Shown here in pieces: positions 6,076 to 12,621 of a stretch of DNA of 12,621 nt. Position numbers and translations under genes: made by a program. The stretch covers positions 1 through 12,621 of the forward strand of contig JAHWJQ010000046.1 of the NCBI GenBank assembly GCA_019348305.1. Reading direction: 5' to 3'. Below the pieces are notes generated by a model, which saw nothing but the letters and a program-made list of their open reading frames with translations, did no database searches and had not been told where the DNA came from. The stretch is from Actinomycetota bacterium (GTDB lineage Bacteria > Actinomycetota > Acidimicrobiia > Acidimicrobiales > CADCTF01). Numbering within the stretch: position 1 is the stretch's first letter; every line of letters begins with the position of its first letter.

Positions 6076-8766
6076 ATGACCGGCGGTAGTCCCCTCGAGC
6101 AGCTGCGTTCTGAAGTCGGGGCGATCACTGCGGAATGGCGGGCTGCCTGCGCGCCCGAAGACCTCCAGCCTCTGGGGGGAGACCCCCTCGACCGTTCGAT
6201 GGTGCTCGCCATCGTGGCCGCCCTCGGCCACGACGACCCCTCCTCGCCGCCGCGCCGCGACTTCGACCGTGTCGCCGATGCCCTCGTCGACGCCGAGGTG
6301 GGCGTGGAGGTCGTCATCCGCCAGCTCAGCTGCCTGCGGGAGGTCCTCCAGAGCCGGATGACGCGGGAGCTTCCGCCCGACGACCTCCCCGAAGGGCTGC
6401 GGCGCCTCAACGCCGCCATCGACGGCTTCGCCGCCCGCTGCGCCTCCAAGACGGCACGGCGTCTCGAAGACGCAGCGTTCCTCGACCCGCTCACGGGGCT
6501 GTTGAACCGGCGGGCGCTCGAGCGTGATCTCGCGCGAGAGCTGGCGCAGGTCCACCGGGGCAGCCGGCGCCTGAGCCTGGTCATGAGCGACCTCGACGGC
6601 CTCAAGGAGATCAACGACCGCCAGGGCCACGCTGCGGGGGACCGGGCGCTGTGCCGGCTGGCCGATTCCATCTGCGCTGCACTGCGCGGTGGGGACTCGG
6701 CCTACCGGCTGGGTGGCGACGAGTTCGTGGTCCTGCTGCCCGACACGCCGCTGGAGGGTGTCCCCGCGGTGGTGCAGCGGATCTCCGAGTCGAGCCCGCC
6801 CCTCTTCAGCTGGGGCGCGGCTGCGGCGACCGGTCAGGACACGGCGGAGTCCCTGCTCGACGCCGCCGACCGTCACCTTCTCGAGCGCCGCCGGGCCGCC
6901 GGCCGGTCCCACCCGAGGCCACGGGTCGCCGCGCCCGCCGCCCCCCCTGCTGAACAGCGCTGGCACGGGAGGCCCGGCCTCGCGGCCGCGTTGAGGGCGG
7001 TGGCTTTCGCTCTGCCCCTCGTTGCCTCGCTGGCCGCCGGGTGGGGGCTGTCGGCGGTGCTGCCCCGGCCGTCCACGGTGGCCGCCACCCTGGTGTGGTG
7101 GACGACGGTGCTGGCCGCCGCGGGGTTCGCGCTGGTCGTGTTCGACCGGCTGGCCCGCAGAGTGCTCCCGCTGGCCGCGCTGCTCAGGCTGTCGATGGTC
7201 TTTCCCGACCGCGCGCCGTCACGGTTGGGGGTCGCCTTGCGCAGCGGCTCGACGAAGGTGCTGCGTGACCGGGCCGTGGAGGAGCTGCGGGAGGGGCACC
7301 AGGAGCCGGCAGTGGCCGCCCGGACCATCCTCACGCTCGCCGCCAGCCTCAACACCCACGACCGGGGCACCCGGGGGCACTCCGAGCGGGTGCGGGCCTA
7401 CGCCGACCTGATCGCCGAGGAGATGGGCCTCGACGAGGAGGCCCGGGACCGGCTGCGGTGGGCGGCCTTGCTCCACGACGTGGGCAAGCTGAGCGTCCCC
7501 TCCAGCACCCTCAACAGCCACCACGCCCTCACCGAGGACGACTGGGAGATCTTGCGTCGACATCCTCTCGAGGGCGCCCTCCTGGCCGCGCCACTGGTGG
7601 AGTGGCTCGGCCCGTGGGCCACGGCCATCGAGCAGCACCATGAACGCTTCGACGGGACGGGTTACCCGTACGGCCTCGCCGGCCAGGAGCTGAGCCTGGC
7701 GGCGCGGATCGTCGCCGTCGCCGACAGCTACGACGCGATGACGTCCGTCCGGTCGTACAGCGCGGGGATCAGCCCAGCAGAAGCCCGGGCCGAGCTCGCC
7801 CGCCAGGCCGGCAGCCACTTCGACCCCACGGTGGTGCGGGCCTTCCTCAACGTCGCCCTCGGCAGGCTCCGGTGGGTGATGGGACCGCTGGCCTTCATCA
7901 GCGCCATGCCCGTCCTGGCCGCTTTGGGGATGGCCCGCAAGGCCGTTGACACCGTCGGCCGCACCGTTGCCCTGGGCGGCGTCTCGCTCATCTCGACGGT
8001 CGGCCTGGTGCACGTCACCGAAGCCCCGGTGCCGCCGGCGTCGCCGCCCGCGGTCGCCCAGCAGAAGGCTCGTCCCCCCGCTCGGCCGCCCTCCAGCCAG
8101 GGCGCGACACTCGAGGAGCTGACGCCGGTCGAGGGCGCGGTTGTCGGCGAGGAGGCCACCGACGGAACGGAGGTGGCGGGCGCCGAGGCCGTCGAGGCGG
8201 ACGAGCTGGCCGATGCGGTGACGACCACCGACCCGCCCCGCCGGGGCGGGACGCCGGCGGGGGCAGGGCGCGACGGCGCCGCCGCGCCCACCACCACGCG
8301 AGCCCCCGACACCGCCTCGACCGCCCCGCCACCGTCGAAGGATGAGCCGCCGGCCCAGGTCGAGCCGCAGTGCGGGCAGGCCGGCGGCAAGGCTTGCCGG
8401 TACTCCTTCGACGGCTTCTTCTCGCCGGTGTCCAACACCGAGACGAACTGGGTCACCGCGGGCGCAGCGGTGCCTTTCAAGTGGAGGCTCACCGACGCCC
8501 AGGGCAACACGGTGACGACCCTGTCCTCGGTGCGCAGTGCCACCTTCTCCGGCGACGAGGTGGAGTATCAGCTCAGCTACAACGCCGACAAGGACCACTT
8601 CATGCTGGTGGCCAAGACGGACAGGGCGTGGGCAGGAACGGAAAAGACCTTCACCCTCACTCTCGACGACGGCAGCGTGCACGAAGCCGTGTTCCGCTTC
8701 ACCAGGTCGACATCGGACCCCGACTCCGACCCTCCCACCGGCGGCGATCGCGACCGGCGGGACTGA
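6076..8766 (+). CDS. Membrane GGDEF + HD-GYP c-di-GMP enzyme with C-terminal PxKF domain
   Basis: The 896-residue protein may make and degrade c-di-GMP. Residues 1-130 are helical. The GGDEF domain (136-277) has DPLTGLLNRR, SDLDGLKEINDRQGH, an inhibitory I-site Arg204-Gly-Gly-Asp207 and an intact GGDEF at 213-217. Two membrane helices follow (about 304-329 and 335-356). The HD-GYP domain (about 412-592) has RGHSERV, His468-Asp469, HHERFDGTGYP (521-531) and ARIVAVADSYDAMTS, so both active sites look complete. Hydrophobic stretches at 600-620 and 629-648 precede a Pro/Ala/Thr-rich stalk (650-762). A PxKF domain (about 763-878: YSFDGFFSPVSN, AAVPFKWRL, KTDRAWAGT) follows, with Cys766/Cys774 perhaps disulfide-bonded. 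PxKF occurs in secreted proteins, so it is probably outside the cell. The ATG at 6076 has GGAGAG 6 nt upstream; a TTG at 6073 is an alternative. Confidence 0.9.
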   Translation: MTGGSPLEQLRSEVGAITAEWRAACAPEDLQPLGGDPLDRSMVLAIVAALGHDDPSSPPRRDFDRVADALVDAEVGVEVVIRQLSCLREVLQSRMTRELPPDDLPEGLRRLNAAIDGFAARCASKTARRLEDAAFLDPLTGLLNRRALERDLARELAQVHRGSRRLSLVMSDLDGLKEINDRQGHAAGDRALCRLADSICAALRGGDSAYRLGGDEFVVLLPDTPLEGVPAVVQRISESSPPLFSWGAAAATGQDTAESLLDAADRHLLERRRAAGRSHPRPRVAAPAAPPAEQRWHGRPGLAAALRAVAFALPLVASLAAGWGLSAVLPRPSTVAATLVWWTTVLAAAGFALVVFDRLARRVLPLAALLRLSMVFPDRAPSRLGVALRSGSTKVLRDRAVEELREGHQEPAVAARTILTLAASLNTHDRGTRGHSERVRAYADLIAEEMGLDEEARDRLRWAALLHDVGKLSVPSSTLNSHHALTEDDWEILRRHPLEGALLAAPLVEWLGPWATAIEQHHERFDGTGYPYGLAGQELSLAARIVAVADSYDAMTSVRSYSAGISPAEARAELARQAGSHFDPTVVRAFLNVALGRLRWVMGPLAFISAMPVLAALGMARKAVDTVGRTVALGGVSLISTVGLVHVTEAPVPPASPPAVAQQKARPPARPPSSQGATLEELTPVEGAVVGEEATDGTEVAGAEAVEADELADAVTTTDPPRRGGTPAGAGRDGAAAPTTTRAPDTASTAPPPSKDEPPAQVEPQCGQAGGKACRYSFDGFFSPVSNTETNWVTAGAAVPFKWRLTDAQGNTVTTLSSVRSATFSGDEVEYQLSYNADKDHFMLVAKTDRAWAGTEKTFTLTLDDGSVHEAVFRFTRSTSDPDSDPPTGGDRDRRD

Positions 8767-8798
8767 GGGACCGCGACGCCGGCGGCCTCCGCCCCCCC

Positions 8799-8804
8799 TA
8801 GCCT
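8799..8804 (+). promoter_or_regulatory. Putative -10 box (TAGCCT) of the DUF6390-like gene
   Basis: TAGCCT matches TANNNT and is followed by 7 nt and the GTG at 8812, with no Shine-Dalgarno. It would allow a leaderless transcript independent of the GGDEF gene that ends 45 bp upstream. Confidence 0.4.
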
Positions 8805-8811
8805 GGGCGCG

Positions 8812-9573
8812 GTGCCCGCAGCCACACCGATCGGCGACAGTACCGTGGAGGGCTCCTCCGGGCTGCTGGCCTTCATCCACTACGCCTTCATGCCCAACCA
8901 CCTGGGCTACTGCGGTGGGAACGACAACGACGCGCTCTTCGAACACGCGGTGACGAGGCGGGCGAGCACCGCTCTGGCCCCCCTGCTGGCCAAGTTCACC
9001 GGCGCCATGCCGTACCTGCACACCATCGCCGCCGCCAACGGCATCGCCGACGTCTTCGACCGGCGGGTGGTCGACGCCTACTGGCTGGGCAACGACCTGC
9101 TCGACCGGGTTGAGGCCAGCGTCCTGCACCGCACGCTCGAGGAACGCTTCGGCCGCCAGCTCACCGGCAAGCTGCGCGAGGAGGTGCTGCGCAAGCCGCC
9201 CCAGGGCGCCCGCCCTCACCACCTGTTCCACGTCCTCGACGTGTACCGCCGGCTCGAACACCAGGAGGTTGGCATGGCGGCCATGGAGAACTGCCGCGTC
9301 AGCTGGGGACAGGTCCGGGCCGTAGAGCCCTCCTCACTCCTGGTCGAGCGACAGCCGCTCACGTTGGTGGAGGGACGTCTCGAACTGGGCCCGCCGGCGC
9401 TGGAGCGGGTGCAGCGGGCCTTGTCCGATCAAGGCTTCACCGACGACGTCGTCGCCGGTGACTGGGTGTCGATCCACTGGGGCTGGGCCTGCGAGGTGCT
9501 GGACGAGCGCCGGCTGGCCGGCTTGCGGCGGTGGTCGGCTCACCACCTGCGCCTGGCCAACCAGACCCTGTAG
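8812..9573 (+). CDS. DUF6390-like protein
   Basis: The 253-residue soluble protein has no signal peptide. Distinctive segments are LLAFIHYAFMPNHLGYCGGNDNDALFEHA (about residues 19-47, Cys33), FTGAMPYLHTIAAANGIADVFDRRVVDAYWLGNDLLDRV, RPHHLFHVLDVYRR (about 138-151), ENCRVSWGQV and GDWVSIHWGWACEVL. These match my memory of DUF6390, a family of unknown function that I associate, without certainty, with actinobacterial [NiFe]-hydrogenase gene clusters. Conserved Cys, His and Trp residues suggest a metal or cofactor role, but this is speculation. The start is GTG 8812, supported by TAGCCT 7 nt upstream and by the family core beginning about 16 residues later. It converges with the Rieske gene, with 24 nt between the stops. 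Confidence 0.7.
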   Translation: MPAATPIGDSTVEGSSGLLAFIHYAFMPNHLGYCGGNDNDALFEHAVTRRASTALAPLLAKFTGAMPYLHTIAAANGIADVFDRRVVDAYWLGNDLLDRVEASVLHRTLEERFGRQLTGKLREEVLRKPPQGARPHHLFHVLDVYRRLEHQEVGMAAMENCRVSWGQVRAVEPSSLLVERQPLTLVEGRLELGPPALERVQRALSDQGFTDDVVAGDWVSIHWGWACEVLDERRLAGLRRWSAHHLRLANQTL

Positions 9574-9597
9574 CGGAGTCGGGCCGCGGAGTCGGGC
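9573..9597. repeat. Tandem 12-bp direct repeat between convergent stop codons
   Basis: GCGGAGTCGGGC occurs at 9573-9584 and again at 9586-9597, one base apart, filling the gap between the TAG of the DUF6390-like gene and the TGA (minus) of the Rieske gene. It is not a hairpin terminator and no role is evident. Confidence 0.6.
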
Positions 9598-11391
9598 TCA
9601 GTCGGTCTCTTCGAACAGCGGCTCGCCCCGGCGCAGGCGGGTGGCCACCCGCACGACCTGGGAGAGCTCGCGGCGGGTGGGGGTGTGGGCGGCCAGGAAC
9701 CGGGCGCACCCGGTGAGCACCAGCGCCGCCTCCTCAGAACCCGGGGGCCACGCATGGAACTGGCGTACGGCCGCTTCGTAGGTCTGGAACCAGTGGAAGC
9801 CGGCATCCTCGGCCAGCAAGCCCCGGCCGAGGGCGGCGATCAGCGGCCGGGGGTCTCCGCCGCTGCGGAGCCACCGGTAGGCGATGGCGCCTGCGTCGTC
9901 CACCCGGCCCTGCTGGTCCCAGCACCCCTGCAGGTCGGCAAGGTCGGCCCCGCCGTCGGCACCGGGCAGGCGGGCGGCGGGCACGTTGAGGAAGCGGTCG
10001 AGGTACACCTTCAAGGCGTTGTGGAACACCCCCCGCAGCAGCTCCGGCGTCGGGGCCCGCACGAGTGACCGGTGCAGCGCGTTGGCGGCGGTGAAGGCGT
10101 GGTGCACCACGTCCCAGTCGCCGTGGTCGTTCTGGGTGTGGAAGCGAGTGATGCGCAGGGCCGCGGCGTAGGCCACCGCCCGGCCCACCTGCTCGGGGGA
10201 GGCGCCGCCGGCGAGGGCGGCGCAGAGCGCCTCCACGATGGCGGCGGGGTCGTCGCCCAGTATCGCCCAGGCGAGGCCGGTGACGTCGTCCCAGCGGCCA
10301 CGGTGGGCCTCGCCCTGGTCGACGAGGCCCGGCAGGCGGGTCGAGGCGTCGCGTACCAGGGCCACCAGGTCGTGGGGGTGCTGCCATCGGCCCTCCTCCT
10401 CCGAGCGGCTGGCCCGGGCGGTGCCGGGGACGAGGCTCGACAGCACCTGGCCCATCCTGTCCGCTCCGAGCAGAGCGACCGCCTCGAAGGCCTTGTTCGT
10501 GAAGTCGAGGGTGTGGCCGCCGTCGAGGAAGATGTGGTCGGTGGCCGCCGCCGTCATCATCGCCTCCACCTTCTCCGGAGCGAGGCCGGCCTCCAGCGCC
10601 GTCAACAGGATGCGCTCGGCCCCGTCACGGTTGCGGGTGTCGATGAAGCGCCGGTACCACTGGGCCAGCCGCTCGGCCGGCACGCCGACCGAGCCGAGCG
10701 GGCGCAGGGGGAAGCTGGGCGGGCGTCCCCTGGTGTCGCGGGAGACGAACGCCAGCCCGTGCACCAGCGCCAGGGGCCGCTCGGGCGGGTCGAGGTGGGG
10801 CACCACGTTGGCCATCGCCACCAGCACCGTCAGGCCGGCGCCCCAGCCGGCGTCGCGGTAGGTGGTGCCGAACTCCACGCCGGCGCCGACCACCTCTTCG
10901 ACCGGGGCGCCGTGGTCGAGCAGTCCCAGCACCGCCTTGGCCGTCACCAGCGTCAGCCCCTGCTCGAGCCCCTCCACCAGCCGGCGCCGGTGGTGCTCCT
11001 GGGCCCGGTGACCGGCCGAGTCCTCGACGATCACCACCACCTGGTCGCCCTCGATCTCGACGGGATAGGCCCGGACGTCGTCGGCGAAGAGGTTGAGGGT
11101 GCCTCCCGAGGAGAGGTCGAAGCGGGCGTGGTGCCAGTGGCAGGTGACGAGCCCGTTCTCGACGGTGCCGCGGTGGAGGGGGAACCCCATGTGCGGGCAG
11201 CGGTCGTCCAGCGCGTAGGGCCGCCCCTCGTGCCAGAAGACACAGACCGGCTGCGACCCGGCCTTGCCGACCAGGCACCCCTTCTCCTGCAACTCGCCAA
11301 GGCTGCCGATGTCCACCCGCACGCCGACCACCTCCGAGCCCACGCTACGCCCCGGTCCGTCCCCCAACTGCCCGGTTGAACCTGGGAGCAT
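9598..11391 (-). CDS. Rieske-type [2Fe-2S] domain fused to a large helical repeat region
   Basis: The protein has up to 597 residues. Residues 22-122 are a Rieske ferredoxin-like domain with Cys65-Pro-His67 and Cys84-His-Trp-His87 (DDRCPHMGFPLHRGT, then VTCHWHHARFDLSSGG), the four ligands of a [2Fe-2S] cluster. Residues 130-597 are helical and lack the catalytic domain of ring-hydroxylating oxygenases. They hold His/Asp-rich motifs (HIFLDGGHTLDF at 286-297, HTQNDHGDWDVVHHAF at 418-433) that could bind metal, and look like degenerate repeats. A faint resemblance to questin-oxidase-like proteins is uncertain. The likely role is cytoplasmic electron transfer or oxidation of an unknown substrate. 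The start is uncertain: ATG 11391 lies only 1 nt from a possible -10 (TATGGT) on this strand, so GTG 11343 or GTG 11331 may be the true start, both just before the Rieske core. Confidence 0.8.
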   Translation of the reverse strand: MLPGSTGQLGDGPGRSVGSEVVGVRVDIGSLGELQEKGCLVGKAGSQPVCVFWHEGRPYALDDRCPHMGFPLHRGTVENGLVTCHWHHARFDLSSGGTLNLFADDVRAYPVEIEGDQVVVIVEDSAGHRAQEHHRRRLVEGLEQGLTLVTAKAVLGLLDHGAPVEEVVGAGVEFGTTYRDAGWGAGLTVLVAMANVVPHLDPPERPLALVHGLAFVSRDTRGRPPSFPLRPLGSVGVPAERLAQWYRRFIDTRNRDGAERILLTALEAGLAPEKVEAMMTAAATDHIFLDGGHTLDFTNKAFEAVALLGADRMGQVLSSLVPGTARASRSEEEGRWQHPHDLVALVRDASTRLPGLVDQGEAHRGRWDDVTGLAWAILGDDPAAIVEALCAALAGGASPEQVGRAVAYAAALRITRFHTQNDHGDWDVVHHAFTAANALHRSLVRAPTPELLRGVFHNALKVYLDRFLNVPAARLPGADGGADLADLQGCWDQQGRVDDAGAIAYRWLRSGGDPRPLIAALGRGLLAEDAGFHWFQTYEAAVRQFHAWPPGSEEAALVLTGCARFLAAHTPTRRELSQVVRVATRLRRGEPLFEETD

Positions 11392-11404
11392 CTACCATAG
11401 ATGC
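11388..11404. promoter_or_regulatory. Dyad with mirrored -10 elements between the Rieske and SHOCT genes
   Basis: GCATCTACCATAGATGC is a perfect inverted repeat with 7-bp arms around CCA. Its centre contains TACCAT on the plus strand and TATGGT on the minus strand, both TANNNT. This could be a symmetric bidirectional promoter, an operator for a dimeric repressor, or both. A TTGAAC lies at 11376-11381 on the plus strand, too close (11 nt) to be a normal -35 for TACCAT. Confidence 0.45.
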
Positions 11405-11416
11405 CAGGAGGTGCAC

Positions 11417-11698
11417 ATGGGCACGCAGAGGACGAGCTTCGCCAAGTTGCAGCGCGACCAGGCCAAGAAGGCCAAGGCTGACGCCAAGCGGGCCCGGCGC
11501 CAGGACCGGGGGTCTGAGCCAGGCGAGCCCGGGGAGGGTGTGGTCGATCTCGCCGGCGACAACAGTGGGCCGGTGTCGGCCGCCGACCTGTTGCAGCTGG
11601 TGGAGACGCTGCACCAGCGCTTCGAGTCGGGTGCGGTGACCTACGAGGAGTTCGAAGAGACCAAGGCCGAGCTCCTGAGCCGCCTGCCCATCGACTGA
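11417..11698 (+). CDS. Small SHOCT-domain protein
   Basis: This is a 93-residue protein. The N-terminus (FAKLQRDQAKKAKADAKRARRQDR) is strongly basic and probably helical or nucleic-acid/membrane associated. A Gly/Glu/Asp linker follows, and residues 58-90 form a short C-terminal SHOCT-like hairpin (DLLQLVETLHQRFESGAVTYEEFEETKAELLSRL). SHOCT domains are small oligomerisation or interaction modules found at the end of many bacterial proteins; the function here is unknown. The start is ATG 11417, with AGGAGG at 11406-11411 five bases before it. The frame extends upstream to 11264 across the divergent gene, but that part is not supported. Its last 58 nt overlap the 3' end of the convergent MFS remnant. 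Confidence 0.8.
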   Translation: MGTQRTSFAKLQRDQAKKAKADAKRARRQDRGSEPGEPGEGVVDLAGDNSGPVSAADLLQLVETLHQRFESGAVTYEEFEETKAELLSRLPID

Positions 11699-12275
11699 CG
11701 GGGCTTTCCGGCGCCGGGGAGCCGCCGGGCCACGCCGCAGGCGGCAACGGCGGCAACCAGGCCGAGGCCGAAGGCCACGGCCACGCCCGGCCGGGGGGAC
11801 GCCCCCAAGGCGTCGCCGACGGCGATGGCGGCCCCGCCCAGGCCGGTGCCGAGCGCCATGCCCAAGACATCGGACAGCTGCAGGGCCGACGCAGCAGCCC
11901 CTTCGCCGCCGGGCGGGGCCTCTGACAGCACGATCAGCGACAGGCCACTGTAGGACAGGCCCATTCCCAGGCCGGCCAGCGCCCACCCCGCCACAGCGGC
12001 GGCCACGGGGACGGCCTCGACGAGGACCGCGGCCGTAACCACACCGCCCAGGGCGACGAGGAGGTAGCCCCGCGCCACGAGCACCCGCCGGCCCCACAGG
12101 TGGCCGCGGCGGTCCTGGAGCCAGGCGCCGGCCGTCCAGGCCAGCGTGGCGGCGGTCAGCGCCAGCCCCGCGACAGCGGCCCGCTGGCCCCGTACCTCGA
12201 CCAGCGCCAGGGTCACGTAGGCCTCGGCCCCGAAGAAGGCGAACGTCTGCAGCCCCCGGGCGGCAACGGCGGCAG
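11641..12275 (-). pseudogene. MFS transporter, C-terminal half only (truncated at its 5' end)
   Basis: On the minus strand, from about 12275 the frame encodes six hydrophobic segments typical of helices 7-12 of a drug/sugar-efflux MFS protein. It begins ARGLQTFAFFGAEAYVTLALV, followed by RAAVAGLALTAATLAWTAGAWL, a basic cytoplasmic loop LQDRRGHLWGRR, and GLGMGLSYSGLSLIVL. The tail overlaps the SHOCT gene by 58 nt. The first six helices are absent. Upstream of about 12275 the frame becomes Ala/Arg-rich shadow of the plus-strand ORF, and the nominal ATG at 12333 belongs to that foreign DNA. The gene is therefore truncated by a rearrangement or by misassembly. As it stands it cannot encode a working 12-helix transporter. 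Confidence 0.75.
11740..12274. repeat. 16-bp direct repeat pair (11740-11755 and 12259-12274)
   Basis: GGCGGCAACGGCGGCA occurs twice in the same orientation, 519 bp apart. The first copy is near the 3' end of the MFS remnant. The second is exactly where MFS coding gives way to the plus-strand fragment. On the plus strand the second copy encodes Gly-Gly-Asn-Gly-Gly; on the minus strand both encode Ala-Val-Ala-Ala. Confidence 0.8.
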
Positions 12276-12621
12276 CGTCTCGTTCGGCAGCACCTCCACG
12301 GCCATGGGCCTGGGTCAGCTGCTGGCCGTGCACAACGACGACGACGACAGCGCGGGCGGCGCGGACATCGAGATCGCCCAGATCGACGAGGCCAGCGGCA
12401 CCCGCGTGCGCGCCGACGTCGACGTCGCGGGCACGGACGGGTTCACCGTCAACTCCTCCCTGGTCGCCACCGGACCTGCTGCCGACGGCAGCCGGGTGCT
12501 CTTCTTCGTCGCCAGCCGCGACGCCGACCCCAGCGACGCACGCGTCTTCCGCGTCCCGATCACGGGCAACGCCTCGGCGGCGTCGTCCACGGTCAACGGC
12601 GCGGCCGCCACCAACTCCGGC
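12259..12621 (+). CDS. Fragment of a secreted or repeat-type protein, incomplete at both ends
   Basis: Frame 1 stays open to the window end and reads as real protein from GGNGGSVSFGSTSTAMGLG onward. It is rich in Asp, Ala, Thr, Ser and Val, with hydrophobic strands alternating with polar turns (GTRVRADVDVAGTDGF, SSLVATGPAADGSRVLFFV, ARVFRVPITGNAS). The pattern of a strand ending in short hydrophobics plus an ADGSRVLFF turn resembles beta-propeller or TolB/WD40-like extracellular repeats, but I do not recognise a family. The N-terminus is missing: upstream of about 12259 the same frame is only the antisense of the MFS gene. ATG 12304 is a possible start, but it would remove the natural-looking Gly-rich segment. 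No signal peptide is visible. Confidence 0.5.

Noticed and set aside
5409..6671. Minus-strand open frames across the NuoF and GGDEF genes
   Set aside because: They span two well-supported genes and an intergenic region and are Arg/Ser-rich shadows without a ribosome binding site.
7219..9261. A 680-codon open frame on the minus strand
   Set aside because: It is fully antisense to the GGDEF/HD-GYP gene and part of the DUF6390-like gene. Its Gly/Arg/His/Val-rich composition is the usual shadow of GC-rich coding DNA, and no domain is recognisable.
10072..11379. A 435-codon open frame on the plus strand
   Set aside because: It is antisense to the Rieske gene, whose Cys/His motifs are clear. The plus-strand product is low-complexity Gly/Val/His/Arg with no motif.
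11264..11416. N-terminal extension of the SHOCT ORF to 11264
   Set aside because: It runs over the divergent Rieske gene, while ATG 11417 has AGGAGG at ideal spacing.

Overview
The window looks like part of a chromosome, or a metagenome-assembled contig, from a very GC-rich actinobacterium. The evidence is strong G/C bias at third codon positions, frequent GTG starts, several apparently leaderless genes with TANNNT-type -10 boxes, a WXG100/ESX toxin module, an NuoF-like flavoprotein, and families I associate with actinobacteria (DUF6390, DUF6572, PxKF). An Acidimicrobiia-like origin fits, but the sequence alone does not prove it. I see no rRNA, tRNA, CRISPR array or transposase.

Layout. 1-869: decayed toxin-antitoxin DNA. 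A PIN-domain toxin frame (507-869) is intact, but the RHH-type antitoxin overlapping its start can only be read by changing frame twice. 902-3275: a polymorphic-toxin island. A WXG100 protein, a WXG/CpnT-like toxin with a C-terminal PD-(D/E)XK-type nuclease domain, and a probable immunity protein form a tightly overlapping minus-strand operon. A DUF6572-like protein converges on it from the left. 3389-4464: a lipoprotein and a two-CBS-domain protein converge on a perfect hairpin that starts at the lipoprotein stop codon. 4572-5981: a stand-alone NuoF-like (51 kDa, FMN and 4Fe-4S) protein, divergent from the CBS gene. 6076-8766: an 896-residue membrane protein with GGDEF, a membrane hairpin, HD-GYP, another membrane region, a Pro/Ala/Thr-rich stalk and a C-terminal PxKF domain. 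8812-9573: a DUF6390-like protein. 9598-11391 (minus): a Rieske-ferredoxin domain fused to about 470 residues of helical, apparently repetitive sequence. 11417-11698: a small SHOCT protein, divergent from the Rieske gene across a shared dyad promoter. 11641-12621: the C-terminal half of an MFS transporter (minus), which runs abruptly into an unrelated plus-strand secreted-type ORF. The junction is either a real rearrangement or an assembly chimera.

How the genes may work together. The minus-strand block 3275-1301 reads as export partner, toxin effector and immunity, probably serving contact-dependent competition through a type VII system encoded elsewhere. The NuoF-like, Rieske and DUF6390-like genes are all redox-associated, and from memory I link DUF6390 to actinobacterial high-affinity [NiFe]-hydrogenase loci, so they may support electron transfer; no hydrogenase subunit is visible here. 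The GGDEF/HD-GYP/PxKF protein is the most unusual single protein: it could make and degrade c-di-GMP under control of an extracytoplasmic domain. Four genes (902+, 4464-, 4572+, 8812+) have a TAGNNT box 6-8 nt before the start codon and no Shine-Dalgarno, which suggests leaderless transcripts.
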